Source of the DNA: Pseudomonadota bacterium | Lineage (GTDB): Bacteria > Desulfobacterota > Desulfovibrionia > Desulfovibrionales > Desulfovibrionaceae | Length of the DNA stretch: 23,686 nt | Direction: 5' to 3' | Assembly (NCBI GenBank): GCA_023399375.1 | Contig: JAEWPX010000081.1 | Location: forward strand, 1 to 23,686 | Shown: positions 15,367 through 23,629 of the stretch, piece after piece | Numbering within the stretch: position 1 is the stretch's first letter | How the letters are laid out: every line of letters begins with the position of its first letter | Position numbers and translations under genes: made by a program | The notes under the pieces: model-generated | Told to the model about the DNA's origin: nothing | The model's input: the letters and a program-made list of their open reading frames with translations, nothing else | Database searches by the model: none

Positions 15367-15747
15367 GTGTTCGAGATTCTTGAAGGTTCGTCCGGCGACG
15401 TGTTGGCGGTGGAAATCAGCGGCGGCTACACCAAGGGCGACGTGGCGCTTTTCAAGAAGGCGTTTGAGGACACGCTGCAAGGCGGCGTTGGCCGCGTCAA
15501 CGTTCTGTGCAAGATCGACAGGCTCAAGCTCGGCGAGAGCGAAATGGGCGCGTTCGTCGAGGACGCCCGCTACGGCTTCGCCAACATGGACAAGATCCGG
15601 CATATCGCGGTGGTCGCGGACAGCGCGTTCGTGAAGTTTCTCGTCGCCTGCGACAACGCCGTGTTCGGCGACCCGGAAAAGGGGCTGGTCGAGAAGTATT
15701 TCGGCACGAGCGAACTGGATGCGGCCTGGGCCTTCGTGCGCGGGTGA
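15367..15747 (+). CDS. SpoIIAA-like (STAS-related) protein
   Basis: A 126-residue protein resembling the SpoIIAA-like family (DUF3478-type), with a STAS-like alpha/beta fold. The pattern includes an N-terminal VLAVEISGGYTKGDVALFKKAFEDTL, a VNVLCKIDRLKLGESEMGAFVEDARYGF middle, and a KIRHIAVVADSAFVKFLV strand-helix near the end. Members are small cytoplasmic proteins of unknown function; some have been linked to membrane or lipid association, not to sporulation. The start is GTG at 15367, with a purine-rich GGGAGGGGAGGG tract just upstream acting as the ribosome-binding site. The gene appears monocistronic and is closed by a bidirectional terminator shared with the convergent helicase gene. Confidence 0.87.
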   Translation: MFEILEGSSGDVLAVEISGGYTKGDVALFKKAFEDTLQGGVGRVNVLCKIDRLKLGESEMGAFVEDARYGFANMDKIRHIAVVADSAFVKFLVACDNAVFGDPEKGLVEKYFGTSELDAAWAFVRG

Positions 15748-15768
15748 GAGGCGCGGCGACCCGAAAGG

Positions 15769-15805
15769 AAAACGCCCCGTCCCAGAGTCCGGGACGGGGC
15801 GTTTC
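15769..15805. terminator. Bidirectional terminator between SpoIIAA-like and helicase genes
   Basis: A perfect 14-bp stem (15770-15783 with 15791-15804) encloses the 7-nt loop AGAGTCC. A short T-run flanks it on the plus strand and TTTT then CCTTTC on the minus strand, so it can end both convergent transcripts. Confidence 0.88.
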
Positions 15806-15828
15806 CATTCTCCGAAGGCGCGCCGCGC

Positions 15829-18800
15829 CTACACTTCGAACAGCGACTCCAGGTCGGTCCTGGTCAGCGACTTGAACGCGTCCTGGCCCGGGATGATGGC
15901 CTCGGCCACGTCCTTTTTCTGCTCCTGGAGCTTGAGGATCTTCTCTTCCACCGTGTTCTGGCAGATCATCTTGTAGGAGAACACCTGCCGCTGCTGGCCG
16001 ATGCGGTGCGTGCGGTCCGTGGCCTGGTTCTCCACGGCCGGGTTCCACCAGGGGTCGTAGTGGATGACGTAGTCGGCGCTCGTGAGGTTGAGCCCCGTGC
16101 CGCCGGCCTTGAGCGAAATCAGGAACACCTTGATGCTTTCGTCGTCGTTGAAATGGTCCACCTGCTCGAAACGGTCCTTGCTCGAACCGTCGAGGTAGGC
16201 GAACGGCACCTGGCTGATGGTCATCCACGAGCGGATGATGTGCAGCATCTGCACGAACTGCGAAAAGACCAGCACCTTGTGCCCTTCCTCGATGCAGTCC
16301 GTGATCAGGTCCTTGAAGGCGTCGAACTTGCCCGAGGGCAGGTTGGTGTTGACCCCGGGCAGGTCGAGCTTGAGCAGGCGCGGGTGGCAGCAGATCTGGC
16401 GCAGCTTGAGCAGCGCGTCCAGGATCGACATCTGCGACTTGGCCAGGCCCTTTTCGTCGACGGTCGCCAGCACCTGCTCCTTGAGCTTTTTCGCCAGCGC
16501 CGCGTAGAGGTCGAGCTGCTCGTCGAGGAGGTTGCAGTAGTAGACGTTCTCCACCTTGGGCGGCAGGTCCTTGGCCACCTCGGACTTGGTGCGGCGCAGG
16601 ATGAACGGCCGCACCCGGCCGCGCAGGTATTCGAGCGTCTCCTCGTCGCCGTCCTTGATCGGCTTGACGATGCCGCGCTGGAAGGAGTTCTGGCCGCCCA
16701 GGAACCCGGGCATGAGGAACTCGAACAGCGACCACAGCTCGAACAGGTTGTTCTCGATGGGCGTGCCGGACAGGCAGATGCGCGTGCGGCCGTTTAAGCG
16801 CCGCACGGAGCGCGCCGTGATCGTATTGGGGTTCTTGATGTTCTGCGCTTCGTCCAGGATGATGGTCGCGAACTCGAACTTGAGCAGTTCGTCGAGGTCG
16901 CGACGCAGCAGCGCATACGTCGTGATGACCAGATCGGACTCGCCGATCTTTTTAAACATGTTCTCCCGGCGCGCGCCGTAGATGATGAGCTGCTTGAGGT
17001 CCGGGACGAATTTGTCCGCCTCGCGCTCCCAGTTGGGCAAAACCGACGTGGGCACGATGATGAGGTTCGGGCCCCTGACCCCGCGCTCCACGTTGTGCTG
17101 GATGAAAGACAGCGTCTGCACGGTCTTGCCCAGGCCCATCTCGTCGGCCAGGATGCCGCCGAAGCCGTAGTCCTTGAGGAAATTGAGGTACGACAGGCCC
17201 TGCACCTGGTAGGGGCGCAGGTCCGCGTGCAGTCCCTTGGGCGGGCGCACCTGCACGATTTCGCGGAAGCTGTGGATCTTCTGGCGCAGCGTGTTCCAGA
17301 ACGAGTCCGTGCGCGCCTCGGGCAGGTCCTCGAGGATCTTGTCGAGCACCGGGGCCTCGAACTGCTTGAACTTGGCCTGGGGCGGCTTGTCCGTGTCGTA
17401 GCCGAGCGCCCGCAGCTTGTGGGAGAGCTTTTCCAGCCACGATTCCGGCAGGCTGGTGTACGAGCCGTCCTTGAGTTGCACGTAGCGCTTGCCCTGGGTC
17501 CAGGCCTTCCAAATCTTCTCGATCGGCACCTTCTGGTCGTCGTACTGGACCTGCAGGTCGAGGTTGAACCACTTCTCCTCTTCCTTGGACTCCACTTCGG
17601 CCACGATGACGGGCGTCGAGAGGCGCACCTTGTAGCGCGTGAGGTTCTTTTCCCCGTAAACCCGGTATTTCTCCACGAGTTTGGGGTAGGCGTCGAGCAG
17701 GAAGACGATGGCCTCCTCGGTCTCCAGGAACCAGTTGGCGTTGTTCCTGGGCTGGAAGCGCATGTCCGTGAGCATGTTGATCAGCGTCTGCTCGTGGTTG
17801 CAGTCCCGGGCGATGAGGTAGGACTTGCCCTCGTAGAGGTAGGAGGCGGTCATGAGGTCGGGGTTGGGGCCCGTCACCGTGATCTCGCCGTGCTCGGTCT
17901 GGTAGATGTTCTGGATTTGCAGGGTGAGCAGGCTGCCTTCCTCGTCCAGGAAGATCTTCGGGTCGTAGTTGGCCGGCACGAAGAAGGGCTGCATTTTGAC
18001 CAGGAATTCCTCCTGGCCGTACAGGTCCGCCATGGGCAGGTGGGTCCAGACGCGGTCGAGGAACTCCGACACGTCGGACGTGGGGATCGCGGGCGGGTTC
18101 TGCACGATGTCGGAAACGAGCTGGGGCGGCAGGCCCGTCTGCACCGGGTAGAAGGCGTTTTTCCAGCAGACCCAGATGGGCATCTGGCCGTAGAAATACA
18201 CTTCCTGGCCGAGGATGGAGAAGGGGGCCTTGCCGGGGCTGCCGAGCAGGATGTCGAAGGACAGGCCGTCCTCGGCGAGCCTCGGCGCAAGCTGCAGGCG
18301 CATGGTCTTGGACTCGATGCGCACGGGCTGCTCGGTGTCGCGCCAGTAGAGGTAGTATTCCTTGCCGATGGCCCAGAAGAACCAGGCCAGAAAGCCCGGC
18401 GGCAGCTCCACGCGGTGCCCGGCGTAGTCCAGGTGGTGGGAGAGCATCTCGGCCACCACGGGCAGGGTTGGGGAGAGCTCGGACCAGTCCGGGTTCTTGA
18501 TGATCTGTTCCAGGGTGATTTCGGAATGGACCTGGGAGATGCCGGACTTGTTCTGGCGGGCGCGGAAAAAGGCCACCTGCAGCCGGCCGGGCTCGGGGTG
18601 GAAGCGGAAGATCAGGTAATGGCGGCCGGGTTCGGGCTCGGGCTCGGAGGAGAAATAGGCGCGGAAGGTCTGCCGCCATTCGCCGCGCGGCGCGGGCGCG
18701 GCTTCCGCGCCGTGGCCTTCGGCCTCGTCCAGGGTGCGGATGCACTTGAGCGCCGTGGCCCCGATGTGGCGGCAGACGCCGGAGAACGAATCCGGACAGT

Positions 18801-19047
18801 TGCAGAAAAAGTTGACCGTGCCTTCCTTGAGGTTGACGGAAAGCTCCGAGGAATAGACCTGGAAGTCGTCGCCCTGCACCTGCCCTTCCACGTCCCAGAA
18901 ATGGTCGTGCTTGTTGACGGCCAGCTTCTGGATGCCGTCGGCGGCCACGATGGCGTGGGCTCCGTCCAGGATGTATTCGGGAATCGTCTCGCGGACGAAT
19001 TCCGAAAGCAGCGATTTGATTTTCGTTTCGTCGTTTCCAGAGGCCAT
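15829..19047 (-). CDS. SWIM zinc-finger SNF2-family helicase
   Basis: A 1072-residue DEAD/DEAH-like SF2 translocase of the bacterial SNF2 (HepA/RapA-like) class. A SWIM zinc finger near the N-terminus has C82-x-C84-x7-C92-x-H94. A long middle region (about 110-590) with scattered beta-rich segments precedes the motor. Walker A is DEMGLGKT (635-642), the Walker B box is DEAQ (732-735), motif III reads LSGTPIENNLFELWS, and the helicase C-terminal part holds LVFSQFVQML, KAGGTGLNLTSADYV and DRTHRIGQQRQV. Such proteins remodel nucleic acid-protein complexes, possibly RNA polymerase or DNA-bound proteins. The start at 19047 is supported by AAGGAG on the minus strand (19058-19063, 10 nt away) and by the natural N-terminus MASGNDETKI. 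The same frame stays open far upstream, but that part is the antisense shadow of other genes. Confidence 0.95.
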   Translation of the reverse strand: MASGNDETKIKSLLSEFVRETIPEYILDGAHAIVAADGIQKLAVNKHDHFWDVEGQVQGDDFQVYSSELSVNLKEGTVNFFCNCPDSFSGVCRHIGATALKCIRTLDEAEGHGAEAAPAPRGEWRQTFRAYFSSEPEPEPGRHYLIFRFHPEPGRLQVAFFRARQNKSGISQVHSEITLEQIIKNPDWSELSPTLPVVAEMLSHHLDYAGHRVELPPGFLAWFFWAIGKEYYLYWRDTEQPVRIESKTMRLQLAPRLAEDGLSFDILLGSPGKAPFSILGQEVYFYGQMPIWVCWKNAFYPVQTGLPPQLVSDIVQNPPAIPTSDVSEFLDRVWTHLPMADLYGQEEFLVKMQPFFVPANYDPKIFLDEEGSLLTLQIQNIYQTEHGEITVTGPNPDLMTASYLYEGKSYLIARDCNHEQTLINMLTDMRFQPRNNANWFLETEEAIVFLLDAYPKLVEKYRVYGEKNLTRYKVRLSTPVIVAEVESKEEEKWFNLDLQVQYDDQKVPIEKIWKAWTQGKRYVQLKDGSYTSLPESWLEKLSHKLRALGYDTDKPPQAKFKQFEAPVLDKILEDLPEARTDSFWNTLRQKIHSFREIVQVRPPKGLHADLRPYQVQGLSYLNFLKDYGFGGILADEMGLGKTVQTLSFIQHNVERGVRGPNLIIVPTSVLPNWEREADKFVPDLKQLIIYGARRENMFKKIGESDLVITTYALLRRDLDELLKFEFATIILDEAQNIKNPNTITARSVRRLNGRTRICLSGTPIENNLFELWSLFEFLMPGFLGGQNSFQRGIVKPIKDGDEETLEYLRGRVRPFILRRTKSEVAKDLPPKVENVYYCNLLDEQLDLYAALAKKLKEQVLATVDEKGLAKSQMSILDALLKLRQICCHPRLLKLDLPGVNTNLPSGKFDAFKDLITDCIEEGHKVLVFSQFVQMLHIIRSWMTISQVPFAYLDGSSKDRFEQVDHFNDDESIKVFLISLKAGGTGLNLTSADYVIHYDPWWNPAVENQATDRTHRIGQQRQVFSYKMICQNTVEEKILKLQEQKKDVAEAIIPGQDAFKSLTRTDLESLFEV

Positions 19048-19326
19048 GGGCCAGGGACTCCTTGCGTAGCGTACTTCAGCCGCGACGCCGCCTGCGCGGC
19101 GCGTAACGGTGCTTGCGGGGTATCCGGCCCGCATAGCGGATTCCAGAGGAATTGGGAATGGAAATGTTGCCGGGCCGTCCTGCTTCCCATGCCGCCCGGC
19201 GGGCCATGCCCGGGGAAAAAGGACTTTTAATTTACGCCGGCCCCGTATATCCCTAAGGGCACGGAGCCTTGCGCATCCGCTCCAATATGTCGAATTGGGC
19301 GCATGATGCAAGCGAAAAGGAGTTCT

Positions 19327-21003
19327 ATGCTCGCGGTTCGCACGGCTTTTTTCGTCATTTTGGCTTTTTTGCTCGCCCTTTCCGGGTGCGAAGGCCCGTC
19401 CGGCAAGGCGGATGACGCCAAAAAGGGTGAGAAAGCGCCCGCAGCCCAGACAAGCCAGGCTCCCGCCGGCGAACCCGTGCCCGGCGGACGCATCGTCATG
19501 GCCGTCATCGGCGAGCCCTCCAACCTCATTCCGCCGCTGGCCTCGGACTCCGCCTCCCACGAGGTGTCCGACCTGCTCTACGTCTCGCCGCTGCGCTACG
19601 ACAAGGACATCAAGCTCGAATGCTTCGCCGCCGAACGCTACGAGGTGCTCGAAGACGGCAAGCTCCTCAAGTTCTGGCTGAAGCCCGGCATCCGCTGGAC
19701 CGACGGCGTGGAGCTCACGGCCGAGGACGTGGAATTCACCTACAAGCTCATGATCGACCCGAAAACGCCCACGGCCTACGCCGAGGACTACAAGGCCGTC
19801 ACGAGTTTCACGGTCACGGGCAAATATTCCTTCGAGGTCCGCTACGACCGGCCCTTCGCGCGCGCCCTGGTCACCTGGGCCGGGTCGATCCTGCCCAAGC
19901 ACCTCCTGGCCGGGCAGGACCTCATGAACACCAAATACTCCCGCGAGCCCGTGGGCGCGGGTCCCTACACGCTGACCAGCTGGGAGCCCGGGCGCAAGCT
20001 CGTGCTCGACGTCAACAAGGACTACTTCGAAGGCCGGCCCTACATCGACCAGGTCGTCTACCGCATCATCCCGGACGCGGCCACGATGTTTCTGGAACTC
20101 AAGGCCGGCGGCATCGACATGATGGCGCTCACTCCCCAGCAGTACCTCTACCAGACGAACGGCCCAACCTGGGACGCCGACTGGCGCAAGTTCAAATACC
20201 TCTCCTTCGCCTACACCTACCTCGGCTACAACCTCAAAAGCCCCTTTTTCAACGATGTGCGCGTGCGCCGCGCCCTGGCCCACGCCGTCAACAAGGAAGA
20301 CGTGGTCAAGGGCGCGCTCCTCGGGCTCGGCGTCCCGACCATCGGCCCCTACAAACCCGGCACCTGGATGTACGACGAGAACATCGAGGACTACGCCTAC
20401 GACCCGGCCCTGGCCAAAAAGCTCCTGGCCGAGGCCGGCTGGGAGGACCGCAACGGCGACGGCGTGCTGGAAGACGCTTCCGGCCGCCCCTTCGCCTTCA
20501 CTATCCTCACCAACCAGGGCAACGACCAGCGCATCAAAAGCGCGACCATCATCCAGAGCCAGCTTGCGGCCATCGGCATAAAAGTTGAGATCCGCACCGT
20601 GGAATGGGCGTCTTTCATCAAGGAATTCGTGGACAAGGGCAATTTCGACGCACTGATCCTCGGCTGGACCATCACCCAGGACCCGGATGCGTTCGACGTG
20701 TGGCACAGCAGTCGCGCCGTGCCCGGCGGGCTCAACTTCGTGGGATTCAAAAACGCCGAGGCCGACGCCCTGCTGGAGCAGGGGCGGCATACCGTGGACC
20801 AGGCGCAGCGCAAGAAGATCTACGACGCCTTCCAGGAGATCCTGCACCGCGAGCAGCCCTACCTGTTCCTCTACGCGCCGTACTCCCTGCCCATCCTGTC
20901 CTCGCGCTTCCAGAATGTGGCCGCCGCCCCGGCCGGCATCACCTACAACTTCACCAAGTGGTGGGTGCCCCGGGACAAGCAGAAGTTCCGGCTGGACAAA
21001 TAG
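19327..21003 (+). CDS. ABC-transporter peptide/solute-binding lipoprotein (SBP_bac_5 family)
   Basis: A 558-residue extracytoplasmic solute-binding protein of the OppA/DppA type, which captures oligopeptides or similar solutes for an ABC importer. The start MLAVRTAFFV at 19327 is chosen over ATGs at 19303 and 19306 because AAGGAG (19317-19322) is correctly placed only for it. A lipoprotein signal is clear, with hydrophobic residues 7-18 and a lipobox ALSGC (C21), followed by a flexible Lys/Ala-rich linker. The mature protein has family features such as GGRIVMAVIGEPSNLIPPLASDS, LKPGIRWTDGVELTAEDVEFTYKLM, PVGAGPYTL and FNDVRVRRALAHAVNKEDVV. No permease or ATPase genes lie next to it, so it is an orphan component here. 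rsh follows 66 nt later with no terminator between, so co-transcription is possible. Confidence 0.94.
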   Translation: MLAVRTAFFVILAFLLALSGCEGPSGKADDAKKGEKAPAAQTSQAPAGEPVPGGRIVMAVIGEPSNLIPPLASDSASHEVSDLLYVSPLRYDKDIKLECFAAERYEVLEDGKLLKFWLKPGIRWTDGVELTAEDVEFTYKLMIDPKTPTAYAEDYKAVTSFTVTGKYSFEVRYDRPFARALVTWAGSILPKHLLAGQDLMNTKYSREPVGAGPYTLTSWEPGRKLVLDVNKDYFEGRPYIDQVVYRIIPDAATMFLELKAGGIDMMALTPQQYLYQTNGPTWDADWRKFKYLSFAYTYLGYNLKSPFFNDVRVRRALAHAVNKEDVVKGALLGLGVPTIGPYKPGTWMYDENIEDYAYDPALAKKLLAEAGWEDRNGDGVLEDASGRPFAFTILTNQGNDQRIKSATIIQSQLAAIGIKVEIRTVEWASFIKEFVDKGNFDALILGWTITQDPDAFDVWHSSRAVPGGLNFVGFKNAEADALLEQGRHTVDQAQRKKIYDAFQEILHREQPYLFLYAPYSLPILSSRFQNVAAAPAGITYNFTKWWVPRDKQKFRLDK

Positions 21004-21069
21004 CCCCGCGACCGTCCCGGTACATCGCGCAACGCTCCCAACCCCCCGGTGAACGAGGCCGGGTCGGCC

Positions 21070-23286
21070 ATGATCCGTATCAACGAAATCCTGGACAAGA
21101 CCGCCGTCTACCTGACCGAACAGGAACAGGCGCTGCTCACCAAGGCCTACGTGTTCTCCGCCGCGGCCCACGCCGGACAGGTGCGCCTGTCCGGCGAGCC
21201 CTATTTGTCCCATCCGCTGGAAGCGGCCGGCATCCTGGCCGATATGCGCCTGGACGCGGCCAGCATCGCCTCGGGCCTGCTCCACGACACCGTGGAGGAC
21301 ACCAAGGCCACCGTGGACGAACTGGAAGAGCTTTTCGGCGAGGAAGTGGCCGACATCGTCGACGGCGTCACCAAGATCAGCCTCATCCCGTTTGAATCCA
21401 AGGAAGAGGCCCAGGCCGAGAACATCCGCAAGATGATCCTGGCCATGGCCAACGACATTCGCGTCGTCCTGGTCAAGCTGGCCGACCGCCTGCACAACAT
21501 GCGCACGCTGGAGTTCCAGAAGCCCCAGAAGCAGGCGCTGATCGCCCAGGAAACCATGGACATCTACGCGCCCCTGGCCAACCGCCTGGGCCTGCACCGC
21601 ATCAAGACCGAACTGGAAGACCTGAGCTTCAAGTACTTAAAACCCGACGTCTACAACCAGATTAAGGCCGGGGTGGACCGCCACCACACCCTGGACGAGG
21701 CCTACATCGAGCGCGTCATCGGCCGGATCAAGGAGATGCTCGGCGAAAACCACATCCGCGCCCGCATCTTCGGCCGCCGCAAACATCTCTGGAGCGTCTT
21801 CAACAAGATGCGCGTCCAGGGACTGACCATCGACCAGGTCCACGACCTCGTGGCGTTTCGCGTCATCGTCGAAACCATCCGCGAATGCTACGCCGTGCTC
21901 GGCCTCGTGCACTCCATCTGGAAACCCGTGCCCGGGCGCTTCAAAGACTATATTTCGATGCCCAAGGCCAACATGTACCAGAGCCTGCACACCACCGTCG
22001 TCGGCCCCGACGGCGAGCGCATCGAAATCCAGATCCGCACCGTGGAGATGAACCGTCTCGCCGAAGAAGGCGTGGCCGCGCACTGGAAATACAAGGAACG
22101 CGAAAAAAGCAAGTTCAATCCCAAGGATGTGGAGCGTTTCACCTGGCTGCGCCAGATCATGGACTGGCAGCGCGAACTCAAGGACTCGCGCGAATTCGTG
22201 GCCAACCTGCGCTTCGACCTCTTCCAGGACGAGGTCTACGTCTTCACCCCCAAGGGCGAAGTCAAGGAACTGCCCGAAGGCGGCACGGCCGTGGACCTCG
22301 CCTTTCTCATCCATACCGCCATCGGCGAACACTGCGCCGGAGCCAAGGTCAACGGCAGGCTCGTTCCCCTGGAAACGCCGCTCAAAAACGGCGACACCGT
22401 CGAAATCATCACCGACAAGAACCGCCACCCCAACCGGGACTGGCTCAAGTTCGTCAAGACCGCCAAGGCCCGCACCCGCATCAAACACTTCATCCGCACC
22501 GAGGAACGCGCCCGCTCCATCGTCCTCGGCCGCGAATTGCTGGAAAAGCAGGGCCGCAAGGACGGCGTCAATATCCAGAAGGCCATCAAGGACGGCTCCA
22601 TGCTCGCCCTGGCCCGGGAACTCTCCCTGCCCGGCGTCGAAGACGTCCTCTCCGCCGTCGGCTACTCGCGCATCACGCCCAAAAAAGTCATCGGCCGCCT
22701 CCTGCCCAAAAAAGAGGGAGAGGAGGGCGACGTCCACCTCAAGGTGGAAGCGCCGGCAGCCCCCGCCGACAGCGTTGCCGGCACTGCCAAGGGCAAACCC
22801 GGCGAAGGCGTGCGCATCCAGGGCGTGGACAACGTGCTCGTGCGCCTGGCCCAATGCTGCAACCCCGTGCCCGGCGACCCCATCGTCGGCTACATCTCCC
22901 GCGGCCGCGGCGTGGTCGTGCATACCCACGACTGCCCCAACGTCCCCAACCTCGAATCCGAACGCCTCATCCAGGTCAACTGGGAAGGCGAAAAGGAACG
23001 CCCCTACCCGGCAGGGCTCTCCATCCTGGCCAAAAACCAGAAAGGCGTGCTCGGCAAAATCTCCCAACTGCTCGCCGAGGAAGGCGTCAATATCGACTCC
23101 GGCGCCATCCACTCCAATATCGACGGCACCAGCCAGCTCGTTTTCCGTATCGAAGTGCGCGACTCCAGCCACCTCTATCGCACCATCGACCGCCTTAGCC
23201 GCCTCGATGCCGTCATCGCCGTCAAACGCCGCGCCGTCACCGACGAACTCGGCGCTGGCCCCGACGCCGACGAAAACACCGAATAA
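21070..23286 (+). CDS. rsh: Bifunctional (p)ppGpp synthetase/hydrolase (RelA/SpoT homologue)
   Basis: A 738-residue RSH enzyme of the stringent response, making and degrading (p)ppGpp. The N-terminal hydrolase HD domain is intact: H34 (AAHAGQ), H48 (SHPLE) and H72-D73-TVED with E76-D77. The synthetase domain has GRRKHLWSVFNKM and the basic R290-F-K-D293 (RxKD) motif of bifunctional enzymes rather than the acidic ExDD of synthetase-only RelA, then YQSLHTTVVGPDGERIEIQIRT. A TGS domain follows (VYVFTPKGEVKELPEGGTAVD), then a C-terminal ACT domain (about 665-735). A conserved-cysteine region lies just before it (AQCCNPVPGD). The ATG at 21070 gives the family N-terminus; its ribosome-binding site is weak (GAGG 12 nt upstream). 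A GTG at 21049 would add seven residues but lacks any site. Both activities are expected. Confidence 0.96.
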   Translation: MIRINEILDKTAVYLTEQEQALLTKAYVFSAAAHAGQVRLSGEPYLSHPLEAAGILADMRLDAASIASGLLHDTVEDTKATVDELEELFGEEVADIVDGVTKISLIPFESKEEAQAENIRKMILAMANDIRVVLVKLADRLHNMRTLEFQKPQKQALIAQETMDIYAPLANRLGLHRIKTELEDLSFKYLKPDVYNQIKAGVDRHHTLDEAYIERVIGRIKEMLGENHIRARIFGRRKHLWSVFNKMRVQGLTIDQVHDLVAFRVIVETIRECYAVLGLVHSIWKPVPGRFKDYISMPKANMYQSLHTTVVGPDGERIEIQIRTVEMNRLAEEGVAAHWKYKEREKSKFNPKDVERFTWLRQIMDWQRELKDSREFVANLRFDLFQDEVYVFTPKGEVKELPEGGTAVDLAFLIHTAIGEHCAGAKVNGRLVPLETPLKNGDTVEIITDKNRHPNRDWLKFVKTAKARTRIKHFIRTEERARSIVLGRELLEKQGRKDGVNIQKAIKDGSMLALARELSLPGVEDVLSAVGYSRITPKKVIGRLLPKKEGEEGDVHLKVEAPAAPADSVAGTAKGKPGEGVRIQGVDNVLVRLAQCCNPVPGDPIVGYISRGRGVVVHTHDCPNVPNLESERLIQVNWEGEKERPYPAGLSILAKNQKGVLGKISQLLAEEGVNIDSGAIHSNIDGTSQLVFRIEVRDSSHLYRTIDRLSRLDAVIAVKRRAVTDELGAGPDADENTE

Positions 23287-23298
23287 CGAAAAGGGGGG

Positions 23299-23364
23299 CG
23301 GAGGTGCGCCTCCGGCGGCTGGGGCTCTGCCCCAGACCCCGCCGGGGGGAGTGACTCCCCCCGG
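23299..23364. repeat. Palindromic repeat module, copy A
   Basis: Three successive inverted repeats: CGGAGG/CCTCCG (23299-23314), CTGGGGC/GCCCCAG with a TCT loop (23319-23335), and a 23-bp palindrome with 11-bp arms CCGGGGGGAGT (23342-23352) and ACTCCCCCCGG (23354-23364). It shares the 12-nt GCCTCCGGCGGC (23308-23319) with copy B. It looks like a dispersed REP-like intergenic element. Confidence 0.7.
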
Positions 23365-23453
23365 TCCCCCCGTTCGGCGTCGTGACGCGGGACGGGCTGC
23401 GGGCGCCGGGAGGGCGGTCGGTAGGCGGAAGCAAGATGGGGCCGTAATTTCCC

Positions 23454-23543
23454 CTGCCGCTGCCGTCGCTGTCGCGGCAGGCTCGGCAGTAAAAATTCCG
23501 GCCCCAGGCCGTCGCCCCTTTGGGGCGAGTTTGAAGGAATTTT
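23454..23543. repeat. Central compound dyad
   Basis: Tandem CTGCCG (23454-23459, 23460-23465) faces two CGGCAG (23475-23480, 23484-23489). Beyond them AAAATTCC (23492-23499) pairs with GGAATTTT (23536-23543) around a TCGCCCC/GGGGCGA stem with a TTT loop (23512-23528). This compound inverted-repeat structure separates the two palindromic modules. Its function is unknown. Confidence 0.5.
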
Positions 23544-23576
23544 GCTTTGAAAGCCTTGGGGAGAGAAGATGAAGAT

Positions 23577-23629
23577 GCCTCCGGCGGCCAGGAGGGGATG
23601 ATCCCCTCCTGGACCTCCCCGGCGGGGGA
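23577..23629. repeat. Palindromic repeat module, copy B
   Basis: It begins with the same 12-nt GCCTCCGGCGGC (23577-23588) as copy A. A 25-bp palindrome follows, with arms CCAGGAGGGGAT (23588-23599) and ATCCCCTCCTGG (23601-23612), then TCCCC/GGGGA (23616-23629). The stem sequence differs from copy A while pairing is kept, which suggests the structure rather than the sequence is conserved. Confidence 0.65.

Noticed and set aside
17095..19230. Plus-strand 711-residue ORF opposite the helicase
   Set aside because: It is the antisense of the SNF2 helicase, rich in Val/Leu/Gly/His/Asp with no recognisable domain.
19048..19326. A defined promoter or operator in the 279-nt gap between helicase and lipoprotein genes
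   Set aside because: Divergent promoters must lie here and TATAT occurs at 19246-19250, but no -35 at proper spacing or clear dyad could be supported.
19048..21597. The helicase reading frame stays open for a further 2.5 kb upstream, giving an apparent 1922-residue protein
   Set aside because: The extension runs antisense through the solute-binding lipoprotein and the start of rsh, has low-complexity composition, and the real start at 19047 has its own ribosome-binding site.
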